Source of the DNA: Chlorobiota bacterium
GTDB taxonomy: Bacteria > Bacteroidota > Ignavibacteria > Ignavibacteriales > Ignavibacteriaceae
Assembly: GCA_008363265.1 (NCBI GenBank)
Contig: RHKR01000206.1
Location: 1-5,353 of the forward strand
Reading direction: 5' to 3'
DNA length: 5,353 bases
The notes beneath the pieces were generated by a model, which searched no databases, had not been told where the DNA came from, and was given only the letters and a program-made list of their open reading frames with translations. The position numbers and the translations under genes were made by a program. This document shows, one piece after another, positions 1 to 5,353 of the stretch; the first letter of the stretch is position 1; every line of letters begins with the position of its first letter.

Positions 1-502
1 CTATCTTCGCCGACTCAATGAGGCTGTCGGGTATCGCCATCACATACTGCCTGATCAGGAATATGCCGAAGACGTTCGCCAGACCGGGAATAATGATCGC
101 CATGTACGTATTCATGAATCCGAACTCCTTGAGCATCAGGAACAAAGGGAGCATCGTAACCTGAGCCGGGATGACCATCGAACTCAAAAGCAGTTTGAAG
201 ATCGCATCCTTCCCCGCGAAACGGTACTTCGCGAACGCGAACCCCGCCATCGAGTTAAAAACCAGGGATACGACTGTAACTATCACCGAAAGCATAAAGC
301 TGTTCAGCAGGTTTCGCGACACATCCAGCCGTGAAAAGAGGGTTTCATACTGCGTCAGCGTGAACTCATCGGGCAGAAACCTCGGCGGGAAAACTGATGC
401 ATGACCATCGTGCATGAATGATGCTGAAACCATCCAGATAAACGGCGCAAGTGTCAGAAAACCTGTGATCACGAGGAAAGCATGCAGCATGAACTTCTTC
501 AT
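1..502 (-). CDS. Carbohydrate ABC transporter permease, MalG/UgpE type (3' end cut off by the window)
   Basis: This is an inner-membrane subunit of a sugar importer that should pair with the permease just upstream to form the translocation channel. The first 167 residues are visible; the family is usually about 270-280 residues, so roughly 100 are missing beyond the window edge. Residues about 7-28 form the first membrane segment, followed by the short periplasmic stretch typical of MalG-like proteins (FPPRFLPDEFTLTQYETLF, residues 38-56). Further hydrophobic segments lie at about 67-92, 102-124 and 132-152. AGFAFAKYRFAGKD (86-99) is a typical family stretch. The EAA loop that docks on the ATPase begins at PDSLIESAKI (158-167), with ESA in place of EAA, and is cut. 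The start is the ATG at 502-500, one base after the upstream stop codon and preceded by a strong Shine-Dalgarno sequence, so translational coupling is likely. Substrate cannot be read from the permease itself. Confidence 0.93.
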   Translation of the reverse strand, partial: MKKFMLHAFLVITGFLTLAPFIWMVSASFMHDGHASVFPPRFLPDEFTLTQYETLFSRLDVSRNLLNSFMLSVIVTVVSLVFNSMAGFAFAKYRFAGKDAIFKLLLSSMVIPAQVTMLPLFLMLKEFGFMNTYMAIIIPGLANVFGIFLIRQYVMAIPDSLIESAKI

Positions 503-503
503 C

Positions 504-1373
504 TCAGGCCTCCTTCCTCTTCTGGTACCACATCTGCAAGAGCGTGCCCGCAAGAATTATCACGAACAGCACGAATGCGATCGATGATGAGTACCCCATG
601 TTCCACCAGCGGAATCCCTCCTGGTACATGTAAAGAACAATGCTGAGGGTGCTGTCCAGCGGGCCACCCTGAGTCATGATGTAAGGCTCCGCGAAGAGCT
701 GGAAGTATCCGATCATTGTGATGATCGTTATGAAAATTGTTGTCGGCGCCAGCATCGGCAGTGTGATCTTTGTGAACCGTTGCCAGGCGTTTGCCCCTTC
801 AATGTGAGCTGCCTCGTACAGTTCTTCCGGTATGTTCTGCAATCCCGCGATAAAAATGATCATGTTGTAACCGAAGTTCTTCCAGATCGAAAGAATGATG
901 ATCGAAGGCATTGCCCAGTTCGGGTCACCGAGCCAGTCGATCTTGTCGATCCCGATAAAGCTCAAACCGTAATTCAACAAACCGAATTCAGGGTGATAAA
1001 TGAACCGCCACACGATCGAAACCGCAACAAGTGTGGTAACAACCGGCATAAAATATACCAGACGGAACACACCCTTGAACTTCACCAGTTTTGAGTTAAG
1101 CAGTATCGCGGCTCCGAGTGAAACAGCTATTGAAAGCGGTCCCGAGACAACCACGAAGAAGAAGGTGTTCTTCAGTGCCTTCCAGAACAATGGGTTGTCG
1201 AACAACTTGATATAGTTATCCAACCCGGTAAACCGGAACTTGCTGTAGTTGCCTATGGCATAGATATCGAAATCAGTGAAACTGATAACGAACGCGCTTA
1301 TCACCGGGATAAAGAAGAAAACAAATATCGCCGTAAGCGCCGGTGCCAAAAATATATATGCTGCTTTTCTCAT
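504..1373 (-). CDS. Carbohydrate ABC transporter permease, MalF/UgpA type
   Basis: This is a complete 289-residue inner-membrane permease of a binding-protein-dependent sugar importer. Hydrophobic segments lie at about 5-31, 68-95, 104-124, 154-178, 208-230 and 263-283, giving the six-helix layout of the short UgpA/LacF-like proteins; the large periplasmic loop of enterobacterial MalF is absent. The ATPase-docking EAA loop is intact: EELYEAAHIEGANAWQRF (183-200) followed by TKITLPMLAP, with E187-A188-A189, G193 and the LP at 205-206. The segment YIMTQGGPLDSTL (231-243) is also typical. The ATG start at 1373-1371 is followed at once by a short basic stretch and the first helix. The upstream bases are A-rich (GAAAAAAAAGTTT) with no clear Shine-Dalgarno. 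The stop codon lies one base before the next permease. A 151-bp repeat-rich spacer separates it from the binding-protein gene, the only real gap in the operon. Family assignment is firm; the substrate is inferred from neighbours. Confidence 0.95.
   Translation of the reverse strand: MRKAAYIFLAPALTAIFVFFFIPVISAFVISFTDFDIYAIGNYSKFRFTGLDNYIKLFDNPLFWKALKNTFFFVVVSGPLSIAVSLGAAILLNSKLVKFKGVFRLVYFMPVVTTLVAVSIVWRFIYHPEFGLLNYGLSFIGIDKIDWLGDPNWAMPSIIILSIWKNFGYNMIIFIAGLQNIPEELYEAAHIEGANAWQRFTKITLPMLAPTTIFITIITMIGYFQLFAEPYIMTQGGPLDSTLSIVLYMYQEGFRWWNMGYSSSIAFVLFVIILAGTLLQMWYQKRKEA
509..515 (-). promoter_or_regulatory. Strong Shine-Dalgarno site for the MalG-type permease
   Basis: The minus strand reads AAGGAGG, six bases before the ATG at 502. 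It lies inside the last codons of the preceding permease gene. It fixes the start of the downstream gene, and it stands out because the other starts in the window have no comparable site. Confidence 0.75.
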
Positions 1374-1388
1374 AAACTTTTTTTTCAG

Positions 1389-1420
1389 AACTCAAGAACG
1401 AAAGAACTTATGAACTTATG
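1389..1420 (-). repeat. Degenerate tandem octamer repeat, four units
   Basis: On the minus strand four 8-base units run head to tail: CATAAGTT, CATAAGTT, CTTTCGTT, CTTGAGTT. The first two are identical; the others keep the C at position 1, T at 3 and GTT at 6-8. The array lies just upstream of the MalF-type gene and abuts a GC palindrome. No function is evident. It could be chance in low-complexity spacer DNA, but it sits close to a second tandem array with a different period. Confidence 0.6.
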
Positions 1421-1434
1421 TGCGCCGCGGCGCA
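1421..1434. repeat. Perfect 14-bp GC-rich palindrome
   Basis: TGCGCCGCGGCGCA equals its own reverse complement. It stands in an AT-rich spacer between the binding-protein and MalF-type genes. As RNA it could form only a very short-loop hairpin, and on the transcribed minus strand no T-run follows it, so it does not look like an intrinsic terminator. It could be a protein-binding site or an mRNA-processing or stability element. Its core CCGCGGCG recurs in the hairpin at 1460-1486. Confidence 0.65.
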
Positions 1435-1459
1435 TTAAAAACCTGTGAAACTAAGAACC

Positions 1460-1486
1460 GCTAATTCCGCGGCGGCGGATAATAGC
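1460..1486 (-). other. GC-rich intergenic hairpin
   Basis: The inner stem TCCGC (1466-1470) pairs with GCGGA (1475-1479) across the loop GGCG. A small internal loop separates it from an outer stem, GCTA (1460-1463) with TAGC (1483-1486). It lies in the transcribed spacer after the binding-protein gene, and its outer arm overlaps the most diverged heptamer repeat. On the transcribed strand there is no downstream T-run. By position it could protect the upstream mRNA from 3' decay or dampen read-through into the permease genes; that role is inference. Confidence 0.5.
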
Positions 1487-1536
1487 TAATAACTAATCAC
1501 TGATCACTAATCACTGATCACTGATCACTGATCACT
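1481..1536 (-). repeat. Tandem heptamer repeat, eight units, overlapping the end of the binding-protein gene
   Basis: On the minus strand the units are AGTGATC three times, AGTGATT, AGTGATC, AGTGATT, AGTTATT and AGCTATT. They decay step by step away from the coding sequence. The first unit and most of the second encode the C-terminal Ser-Asp-Gln and the TGA stop of the binding protein. Because the period is not a multiple of three, the intact repeat carries a TGA in every frame on both strands. Four units contain GATC. The array resembles in type the short tandem heptanucleotide repeats known from cyanobacteria, though the organism here is different. Confidence 0.85.
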
Positions 1537-2832
1537 CAACAACCATCTTCTCTTCTCAAGTATCACATTAACTTCCTTATCCATCGCTTTCATCGCCTCT
1601 TCCTCGGTCATTGTGCCGCGGGCGGCGTACTCGGCGTACTGTTGAAGTTTAGCGAAGACAATCTGCTCCCATTCAGGTATTTTGGGCGTGGCCACAACAT
1701 TCTTGAATTGTTCGTAAAATGCCTGAATGAACTGATCGTTCTTAAAATAAGGTTCATCCCAGGCTGATACAACTGCCGGGAGGTTGTTGGTTTCGCGGAA
1801 GAACGCGAGCTGTGTTTCCTTCTCTGAAAGGAACTCAACAAACTTCCAGGCAGCTGCCTTGTTCTTTGAATTTTTGAAGACAACCAGACTCGATCCCCCC
1901 GCCAGCGATGCCCCGGGATAACCGTGTTTCCCCGGAAGTGGTGCCGTACCCCACTTCTCTCCTGTTGAATCTTTCATCCAGCGCTTGAACTCAGGGATGT
2001 TCCATGGTCCCGAGATATACATTGCGAAAAACTCCTGCTCGAACGCTTGGTAAACATTGGTTACCTGGGAAACGCCCATGGGAGTGAGACGCTCTTTATG
2101 AAACCTGATCAGGTATTTGAATGCTTCAACGAACTCTTTACCGCTGAAGTTGCCGTATGTCCAGTTGTTCTTTATCAGGTCGGAACCGTTCTGCAAACCG
2201 AAGATCACAAAAGGTGCCCACTCGTTAGTGGGGAGGTAAATCGCGTATTTGTTCGGATCGTTCTGCAGTTTCACGATCTTCCGTGAGAGATCGAGGAGTT
2301 CATCCCATGTTTTTGGCGGCTCATTGTAGCCGGCCTTTGCAAAAATATCTTTACGGTAATAGATTATCCGGGTGTCGATGTACCAGGGGATGCCGTGGAT
2401 CTTCCCCTCCACTTCATTAGTGTTCCAGATCCCTTTGAAGTAGAATTCCGGTTTCACAACCTTGCTTCTAGATATATAGCCATCGAGGGGTTCAAGGGCT
2501 TCCAGAAGCACGAACTGCGGCACCCAGGTGTTACCGAGCTGACAGATATCAGGGGTGTTGTCGGCTGCGAATGAGGAGATAAGCTTCTCCTGAGCCGCCG
2601 TCCAGGGGACCATTTGCACCTTTACCCTGATGCCGGGGTTTCTTTTGTGAAATTCGGGGATAAGTTTCTGTATCTTCTCCCCCTCGGAGCCCATGCCCCA
2701 GAAGGTGATCTCAGTAACATCCTTCTTAGTGTCTGAACAGCCGGCCGAAATGAATAATAAAGGAAGCAGGATCAAACCCACTGCCAAAACCAATCTGAGT
2801 CTCAGGTTGACCTGCTTCCTCCAACCATTCAT
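1525..2832 (-). CDS. Extracellular sugar-binding lipoprotein of an ABC importer (family 1 solute-binding protein)
   Basis: This 435-residue protein should capture an oligosaccharide in the periplasm and hand it to the permeases encoded downstream. It opens with a basic N-region, a hydrophobic core (about 14-28) and a lipobox-like ISAGC, with Cys32 as the predicted lipidated residue; Ser at the -3 place is allowed but not the commonest choice. The mature part begins as family 1 binding proteins do: ITFWGMGSEGEKIQKLIPEFHKRNP, then AADNTPDI, ALEPLDGYI, and GIPWYIDTRIIYYRKDIFAKAG followed by PPKTWDELL. Later family segments are FAMYISGPWNIPEFKRW and the LAGGSSLVVF stretch. Many aromatic residues suit sugar stacking. 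The ATG overlaps the glucanase stop codon in ATGA (2832-2829), with only a weak GGTGATGA upstream, so translation is probably coupled. The last three residues and the stop lie in the heptamer repeat. The ligand is unproven; the neighbouring glucanase suggests beta-glucan oligosaccharides. Confidence 0.93.
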   Translation of the reverse strand: MNGWRKQVNLRLRLVLAVGLILLPLLFISAGCSDTKKDVTEITFWGMGSEGEKIQKLIPEFHKRNPGIRVKVQMVPWTAAQEKLISSFAADNTPDICQLGNTWVPQFVLLEALEPLDGYISRSKVVKPEFYFKGIWNTNEVEGKIHGIPWYIDTRIIYYRKDIFAKAGYNEPPKTWDELLDLSRKIVKLQNDPNKYAIYLPTNEWAPFVIFGLQNGSDLIKNNWTYGNFSGKEFVEAFKYLIRFHKERLTPMGVSQVTNVYQAFEQEFFAMYISGPWNIPEFKRWMKDSTGEKWGTAPLPGKHGYPGASLAGGSSLVVFKNSKNKAAAWKFVEFLSEKETQLAFFRETNNLPAVVSAWDEPYFKNDQFIQAFYEQFKNVVATPKIPEWEQIVFAKLQQYAEYAARGTMTEEEAMKAMDKEVNVILEKRRWLLSDQ

Positions 2833-5246
2833 TTCATCATCACCATTTTACCGGTAAGGGTGGTACCGTTCGCACTTATTTTATAGAGGTAAACTCCTGA
2901 AGGCGCGGCCGTATTCCCGCTGTTTTGGCCGTTCCAAAAAAATTCGTTTCTCCCCCGCTCGAACCACTGCGACTTGGTTTCATAAACCAGATCACCCAAG
3001 GCATTGAATATCTGAAGTGCCACCGGTGCACTTTCGGGGAGTGAAAAGACAATTTTTGTCGAGGGATTGAACGGGTTCGGGTAATTCCCATCCAATTTGA
3101 ACTCAGATGGCACTTCTGCAGGGGTTTCATCCTCTACTGAAGTGGTGGTGTCAGGAATAAAACCAATCGCCGTTAACATGGGAGCGATCTCGGGATTCGA
3201 CATGAACTTGTTCCACAACAGACCCGTTCTGTAATTCTCTATCATCGCGAGGATAGGCCCCTGATCGATTGCGAGGTAGCTTGAAGCGAACCAGTTCTGC
3301 TGCGGATTGAACGCGTCCTTAAAGCCGTAGACTCCCCAAAGGTTTGCGCCGTAGGTTCTGTACATGTTCTTAAGAGCAGCAATAGACTCGACGGGGGTGT
3401 ATGGCATGGATGAAAGTGCCGCGGTCGGGGCAATGGTTCCGTTGTCACCCCAGCTTGTGGGTTCGTGAGCCGAGTAACCCCAGGGGTTATCTGAAGCTGT
3501 AAGTCCCCATGTATTTGGACCGTATCCCGCGTAGCCTTTAGGATTGGCGATACAGTAAGCCCTGTTTACGAGGGTCTGATTTCTGTTGTGGTCGAAATAG
3601 TTTGCGTATTGGTCTTTCTTGTGCCTCGGGTCGAAGCCGAGGTAAGAGTAATGCGCGAAGAACAGGGGTCCGCCTGTGTTCTGACCAACCCACAGCCTAA
3701 AGCCATAGTAGGTGCCTGTGTTCTGGTAACCGCTTCCGGTCCATCCGAGCCAGTATGAGTTGGCGGGCATCGGATAGGTCGGTGAGGCGATGGCGAGCAT
3801 GTACATTATCATCGCTTCCATATAACCTGAAACGGGCATGTTCATCTGCCAGCCATAATTTGGCGACCAGTGCCAGTAAAGTTTAAATGTGTTAGCGTAT
3901 CTCCTGTACCAATTCCACTCGACAGTTTCCCATGCCTGAGTGATCTTGGCCCTCACTTCTGTTTCAAGAGGTGTCTGAGCATCGAAGTAACCGCGAAGCG
4001 TGAGCAGACCTTGTACGAGAAAAGCCGTCTCCACCAGATCGCCGCCATTGTCATATGTACTGAAGGGGATCACGGCTCCGGTGGTGCCATTAAGCCAGTG
4101 CGACCAAGCGCCGTGGAACCTGTCAGCCTTGGTCAGCAGGAAATTCACAACTTTTAGTGCCCTTTCAGCACCTTCCTGACGGGTGATGTATCCGCGTTCG
4201 ATACCGACGGGAATTCCCATAAGCCCAAAGCCCGAGCCACCGGTCGTGACGGTTTCGCCGCTGTTCAGGCGTTCACGGGCGAGCCCGGAAACGGGATGCG
4301 CGTAATGCCAGAAGTAGCGGAAAGTCGCAGCCTGCACCATATCGAGGAAATCCTCATCGGTCATGGCGGAGGTTGTAACGGTTATTTCAGGGGTTTTAGG
4401 GGATTCATTGTAGGATGTGTCGAACGCTGTTACGGCAAATGTCCTGCCGGTGCCGAGACTTCCGATCCACTCATAGAAATAGTTGTCGTTGGCGTTTGTA
4501 GTTCCCGCCCTGATCCAGTTGTTTCCCTCTTTTTTATAGATATTATAGCCGGCAACATCACTCTCAGGGCTCTTCATCCATCTGAGGTCGAAATGTTTTT
4601 CATAGCCTTTCGCCACCAGTCCCGTCGGAGTTGATGGTGGTGTGGGATCGATCCCGCCTTTAAGTACCATCCTCACTTCATCGATGAAGCAAATGTGCTC
4701 GGTGGTATCAACGCCGTTCCGAGAGAAGAAGACATATCTTATCTTTGTCAGGTCGGTGGTTCCCGCGTTGTTTCTGAAAAGCGACAGTGGAACCAGCACC
4801 CTCTTCCAGGTATGCGCGGGCAGATCTGAGAGGTAGTTACCCATTGGAACCGTTCCCGTGGCTGAGCCGGAATTATCCTGAAGGTAAAGGAGGGGGAGGT
4901 TTTCTACGCTTACATTACCTGAAGAATAGATATAAAAACTAAGGGTGTCCCTTAAATTAACATCAAACAGAGGATTTCCGGAACCCGCAACACCCAGTCG
5001 CCATGCACCTGACTCCATGGAGCGCCACCTCAGTTTAAGACTGTTCGCACCTGAAAAGGCGTATTGGGTCGAAACAGGAAATTTACTGTCGAACACCAGT
5101 TCCACAAATGAAGGAGCTGTATAGGAACCCAGACTCGGATCCCAGTAGGTGCTGACCGAGCTGTTCGTAAAGAATACATAATCCTGACCGGACAGGAGCG
5201 ATCCGGCCAGGATAAAGATAGTGAAGAAGTTCTTAAATATTTTCAT
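2829..5246 (-). CDS. Secreted GH144-family glucanase ('glycoamylase' domain) with type IX sorting domain
   Basis: This 805-residue secreted enzyme probably cleaves beta-1,2-glucan outside the cell. Layout: signal peptide (about 1-20); beta-rich region resembling a carbohydrate-binding jelly roll (about 22-196); fibronectin type III-like domain (about 203-293, with DLRWMKSPESDVAGYNIYK); catalytic domain (about 297-697); acidic linker (698-717); type A sorting domain (718-805). The catalytic domain has strong family segments: FRYFWHYAHPVSGLARER, VTTGGSGFGLM, DRFHGAWSHWLNG, YDNGGDLVETAF, YWHWSPNYGW, GGPLFFAHYSYLG, NRAYCI, WGLTASDNP, ALSSMPYTP, and SYLAIDQGPI with MIENYRTGLLW. Asp399, Glu406 and Glu477 sit at the spacing I recall for the key acids of the Chitinophaga enzyme. 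Family members studied are endo-beta-1,2-glucanases; the Pfam name 'glycoamylase' is misleading. The ATG at 5246-5244 overlaps the upstream stop (TGATG). A TTG one codon earlier is in frame but less likely. The gene's end overlaps the binding-protein start. Confidence 0.9.
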   Translation of the reverse strand: MKIFKNFFTIFILAGSLLSGQDYVFFTNSSVSTYWDPSLGSYTAPSFVELVFDSKFPVSTQYAFSGANSLKLRWRSMESGAWRLGVAGSGNPLFDVNLRDTLSFYIYSSGNVSVENLPLLYLQDNSGSATGTVPMGNYLSDLPAHTWKRVLVPLSLFRNNAGTTDLTKIRYVFFSRNGVDTTEHICFIDEVRMVLKGGIDPTPPSTPTGLVAKGYEKHFDLRWMKSPESDVAGYNIYKKEGNNWIRAGTTNANDNYFYEWIGSLGTGRTFAVTAFDTSYNESPKTPEITVTTSAMTDEDFLDMVQAATFRYFWHYAHPVSGLARERLNSGETVTTGGSGFGLMGIPVGIERGYITRQEGAERALKVVNFLLTKADRFHGAWSHWLNGTTGAVIPFSTYDNGGDLVETAFLVQGLLTLRGYFDAQTPLETEVRAKITQAWETVEWNWYRRYANTFKLYWHWSPNYGWQMNMPVSGYMEAMIMYMLAIASPTYPMPANSYWLGWTGSGYQNTGTYYGFRLWVGQNTGGPLFFAHYSYLGFDPRHKKDQYANYFDHNRNQTLVNRAYCIANPKGYAGYGPNTWGLTASDNPWGYSAHEPTSWGDNGTIAPTAALSSMPYTPVESIAALKNMYRTYGANLWGVYGFKDAFNPQQNWFASSYLAIDQGPILAMIENYRTGLLWNKFMSNPEIAPMLTAIGFIPDTTTSVEDETPAEVPSEFKLDGNYPNPFNPSTKIVFSLPESAPVALQIFNALGDLVYETKSQWFERGRNEFFWNGQNSGNTAAPSGVYLYKISANGTTLTGKMVMMK

Positions 5247-5353
5247 CAATTCTGTTTTCTGCGATGCCCGATGTAAACATCCACATCAACTTCTTTGTAT
5301 GGTAATGGAGGCAGAAGCGCGCTTGGCATATCTTCCCCGTTAACTCTAACGAG
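5246..5353 (-). CDS. C-terminal 35 residues of an upstream gene; possibly a GH94-type phosphorylase
   Basis: An open frame enters from the window edge and ends at the TGA at 5248-5246, which overlaps the glucanase ATG by one base. That arrangement is strong evidence for a real, translationally coupled gene. The visible tail includes LVRVNGEDMPSALLPPLPY followed by KEVDVDVYIGHRRKQN. The alternation of hydrophobic residues suggests a closing beta-strand domain. The pattern 'hydrophobic-VNG, hydrophobic-PP, then VDVDVYIG' recalls the C-terminal beta-sandwich of GH94 glycoside phosphorylases, which accompany GH144 enzymes and sophorooligosaccharide importers in other bacteria. That resemblance is weak and from memory. 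It shows no sign of a type IX sorting domain, so a cytoplasmic or periplasmic protein is more likely than a type IX-secreted one. The gene is probable, the product uncertain. Confidence 0.6.
   Translation of the reverse strand, partial: LVRVNGEDMPSALLPPLPYKEVDVDVYIGHRRKQN

Noticed and set aside
1421..1434. GC palindrome as a rho-independent terminator
   Set aside because: On the transcribed minus strand it is followed by CATAAGTT and no T-run, and co-directional permease genes follow.
1374..1524. Separate promoter for the permease genes in the spacer
   Set aside because: AT-rich pieces such as TATTAT occur, but I find no convincing paired promoter elements, and the repeats can explain the composition.
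1481..1536. Heptamer array as a CRISPR array
   Set aside because: The units are contiguous seven-base repeats with no spacers, and no cas gene is present.
3870..4157. Plus-strand open frames, here and at 171-404, 780-1094, 2047-2286 and 4296-4634
   Set aside because: They lie opposite well-supported minus-strand genes, show no recognisable domain, and look like mirror-strand artefacts.
2829..5246. Starch-degrading GH15 glucoamylase, as the 'glycoamylase' domain name might suggest
   Set aside because: The motifs (GGSGFGLM, GGDLVETAF, NYGWQMN, WGLTASDNP, YLAIDQGP) fit the GH144 group and not GH15.
5247..5249. TTG as start codon of the glucanase
   Set aside because: The ATG directly after it gives the same protein minus one residue, overlaps the upstream stop as TGATG, and leaves a normal signal peptide.

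Overview
The window is one tightly packed minus-strand operon segment, read from high to low coordinates: the end of an unidentified gene (5353-5246), a secreted multidomain glucanase of the 'glycoamylase'/GH144 family (5246-2829), a lipoprotein sugar-binding protein (2832-1525), a MalF/UgpA-type permease (1373-504) and the first 167 codons of a MalG/UgpE-type permease (502 to beyond position 1). Junctions overlap or lie within a few bases, except for a 151-bp repeat-rich spacer between the binding protein and the first permease. I see no plus-strand gene, RNA gene, CRISPR array or transposase.

The organism is probably a member of the Fibrobacterota-Chlorobiota-Bacteroidota group, most likely an Ignavibacteria-like lineage. 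The glucanase ends in a type A sorting domain of the type IX secretion system (NYPNPFNPSTKI near its start, SGVYLYKI near its end), which is characteristic of that group. Most start codons also lack a good Shine-Dalgarno sequence, which is common there. Sugar uptake through a binding-protein ABC transporter instead of a SusC/SusD pair fits Ignavibacteria-like organisms better than classical Bacteroides. This placement is inference from protein style, not from a marker gene.

Functionally, the genes form an extracellular-degradation-and-import unit. The secreted enzyme should cut a glucan outside the cell; family membership points to beta-1,2-glucan, giving sophorooligosaccharides. The lipoprotein would capture the oligosaccharides and the two permeases would carry them across the inner membrane. 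No ATPase gene lies in the window. The 35-residue tail of the upstream gene loosely resembles the C-terminus of GH94 phosphorylases, which would suit such a locus, but it is too short to prove this.

The most unusual DNA is the 1374-1536 region: eight tandem heptamers that also encode the last residues and stop codon of the binding protein, a GC-rich hairpin, a perfect 14-bp GC palindrome, and four degenerate octamers. It sits where binding-protein and permease expression levels are set in other ABC sugar operons.
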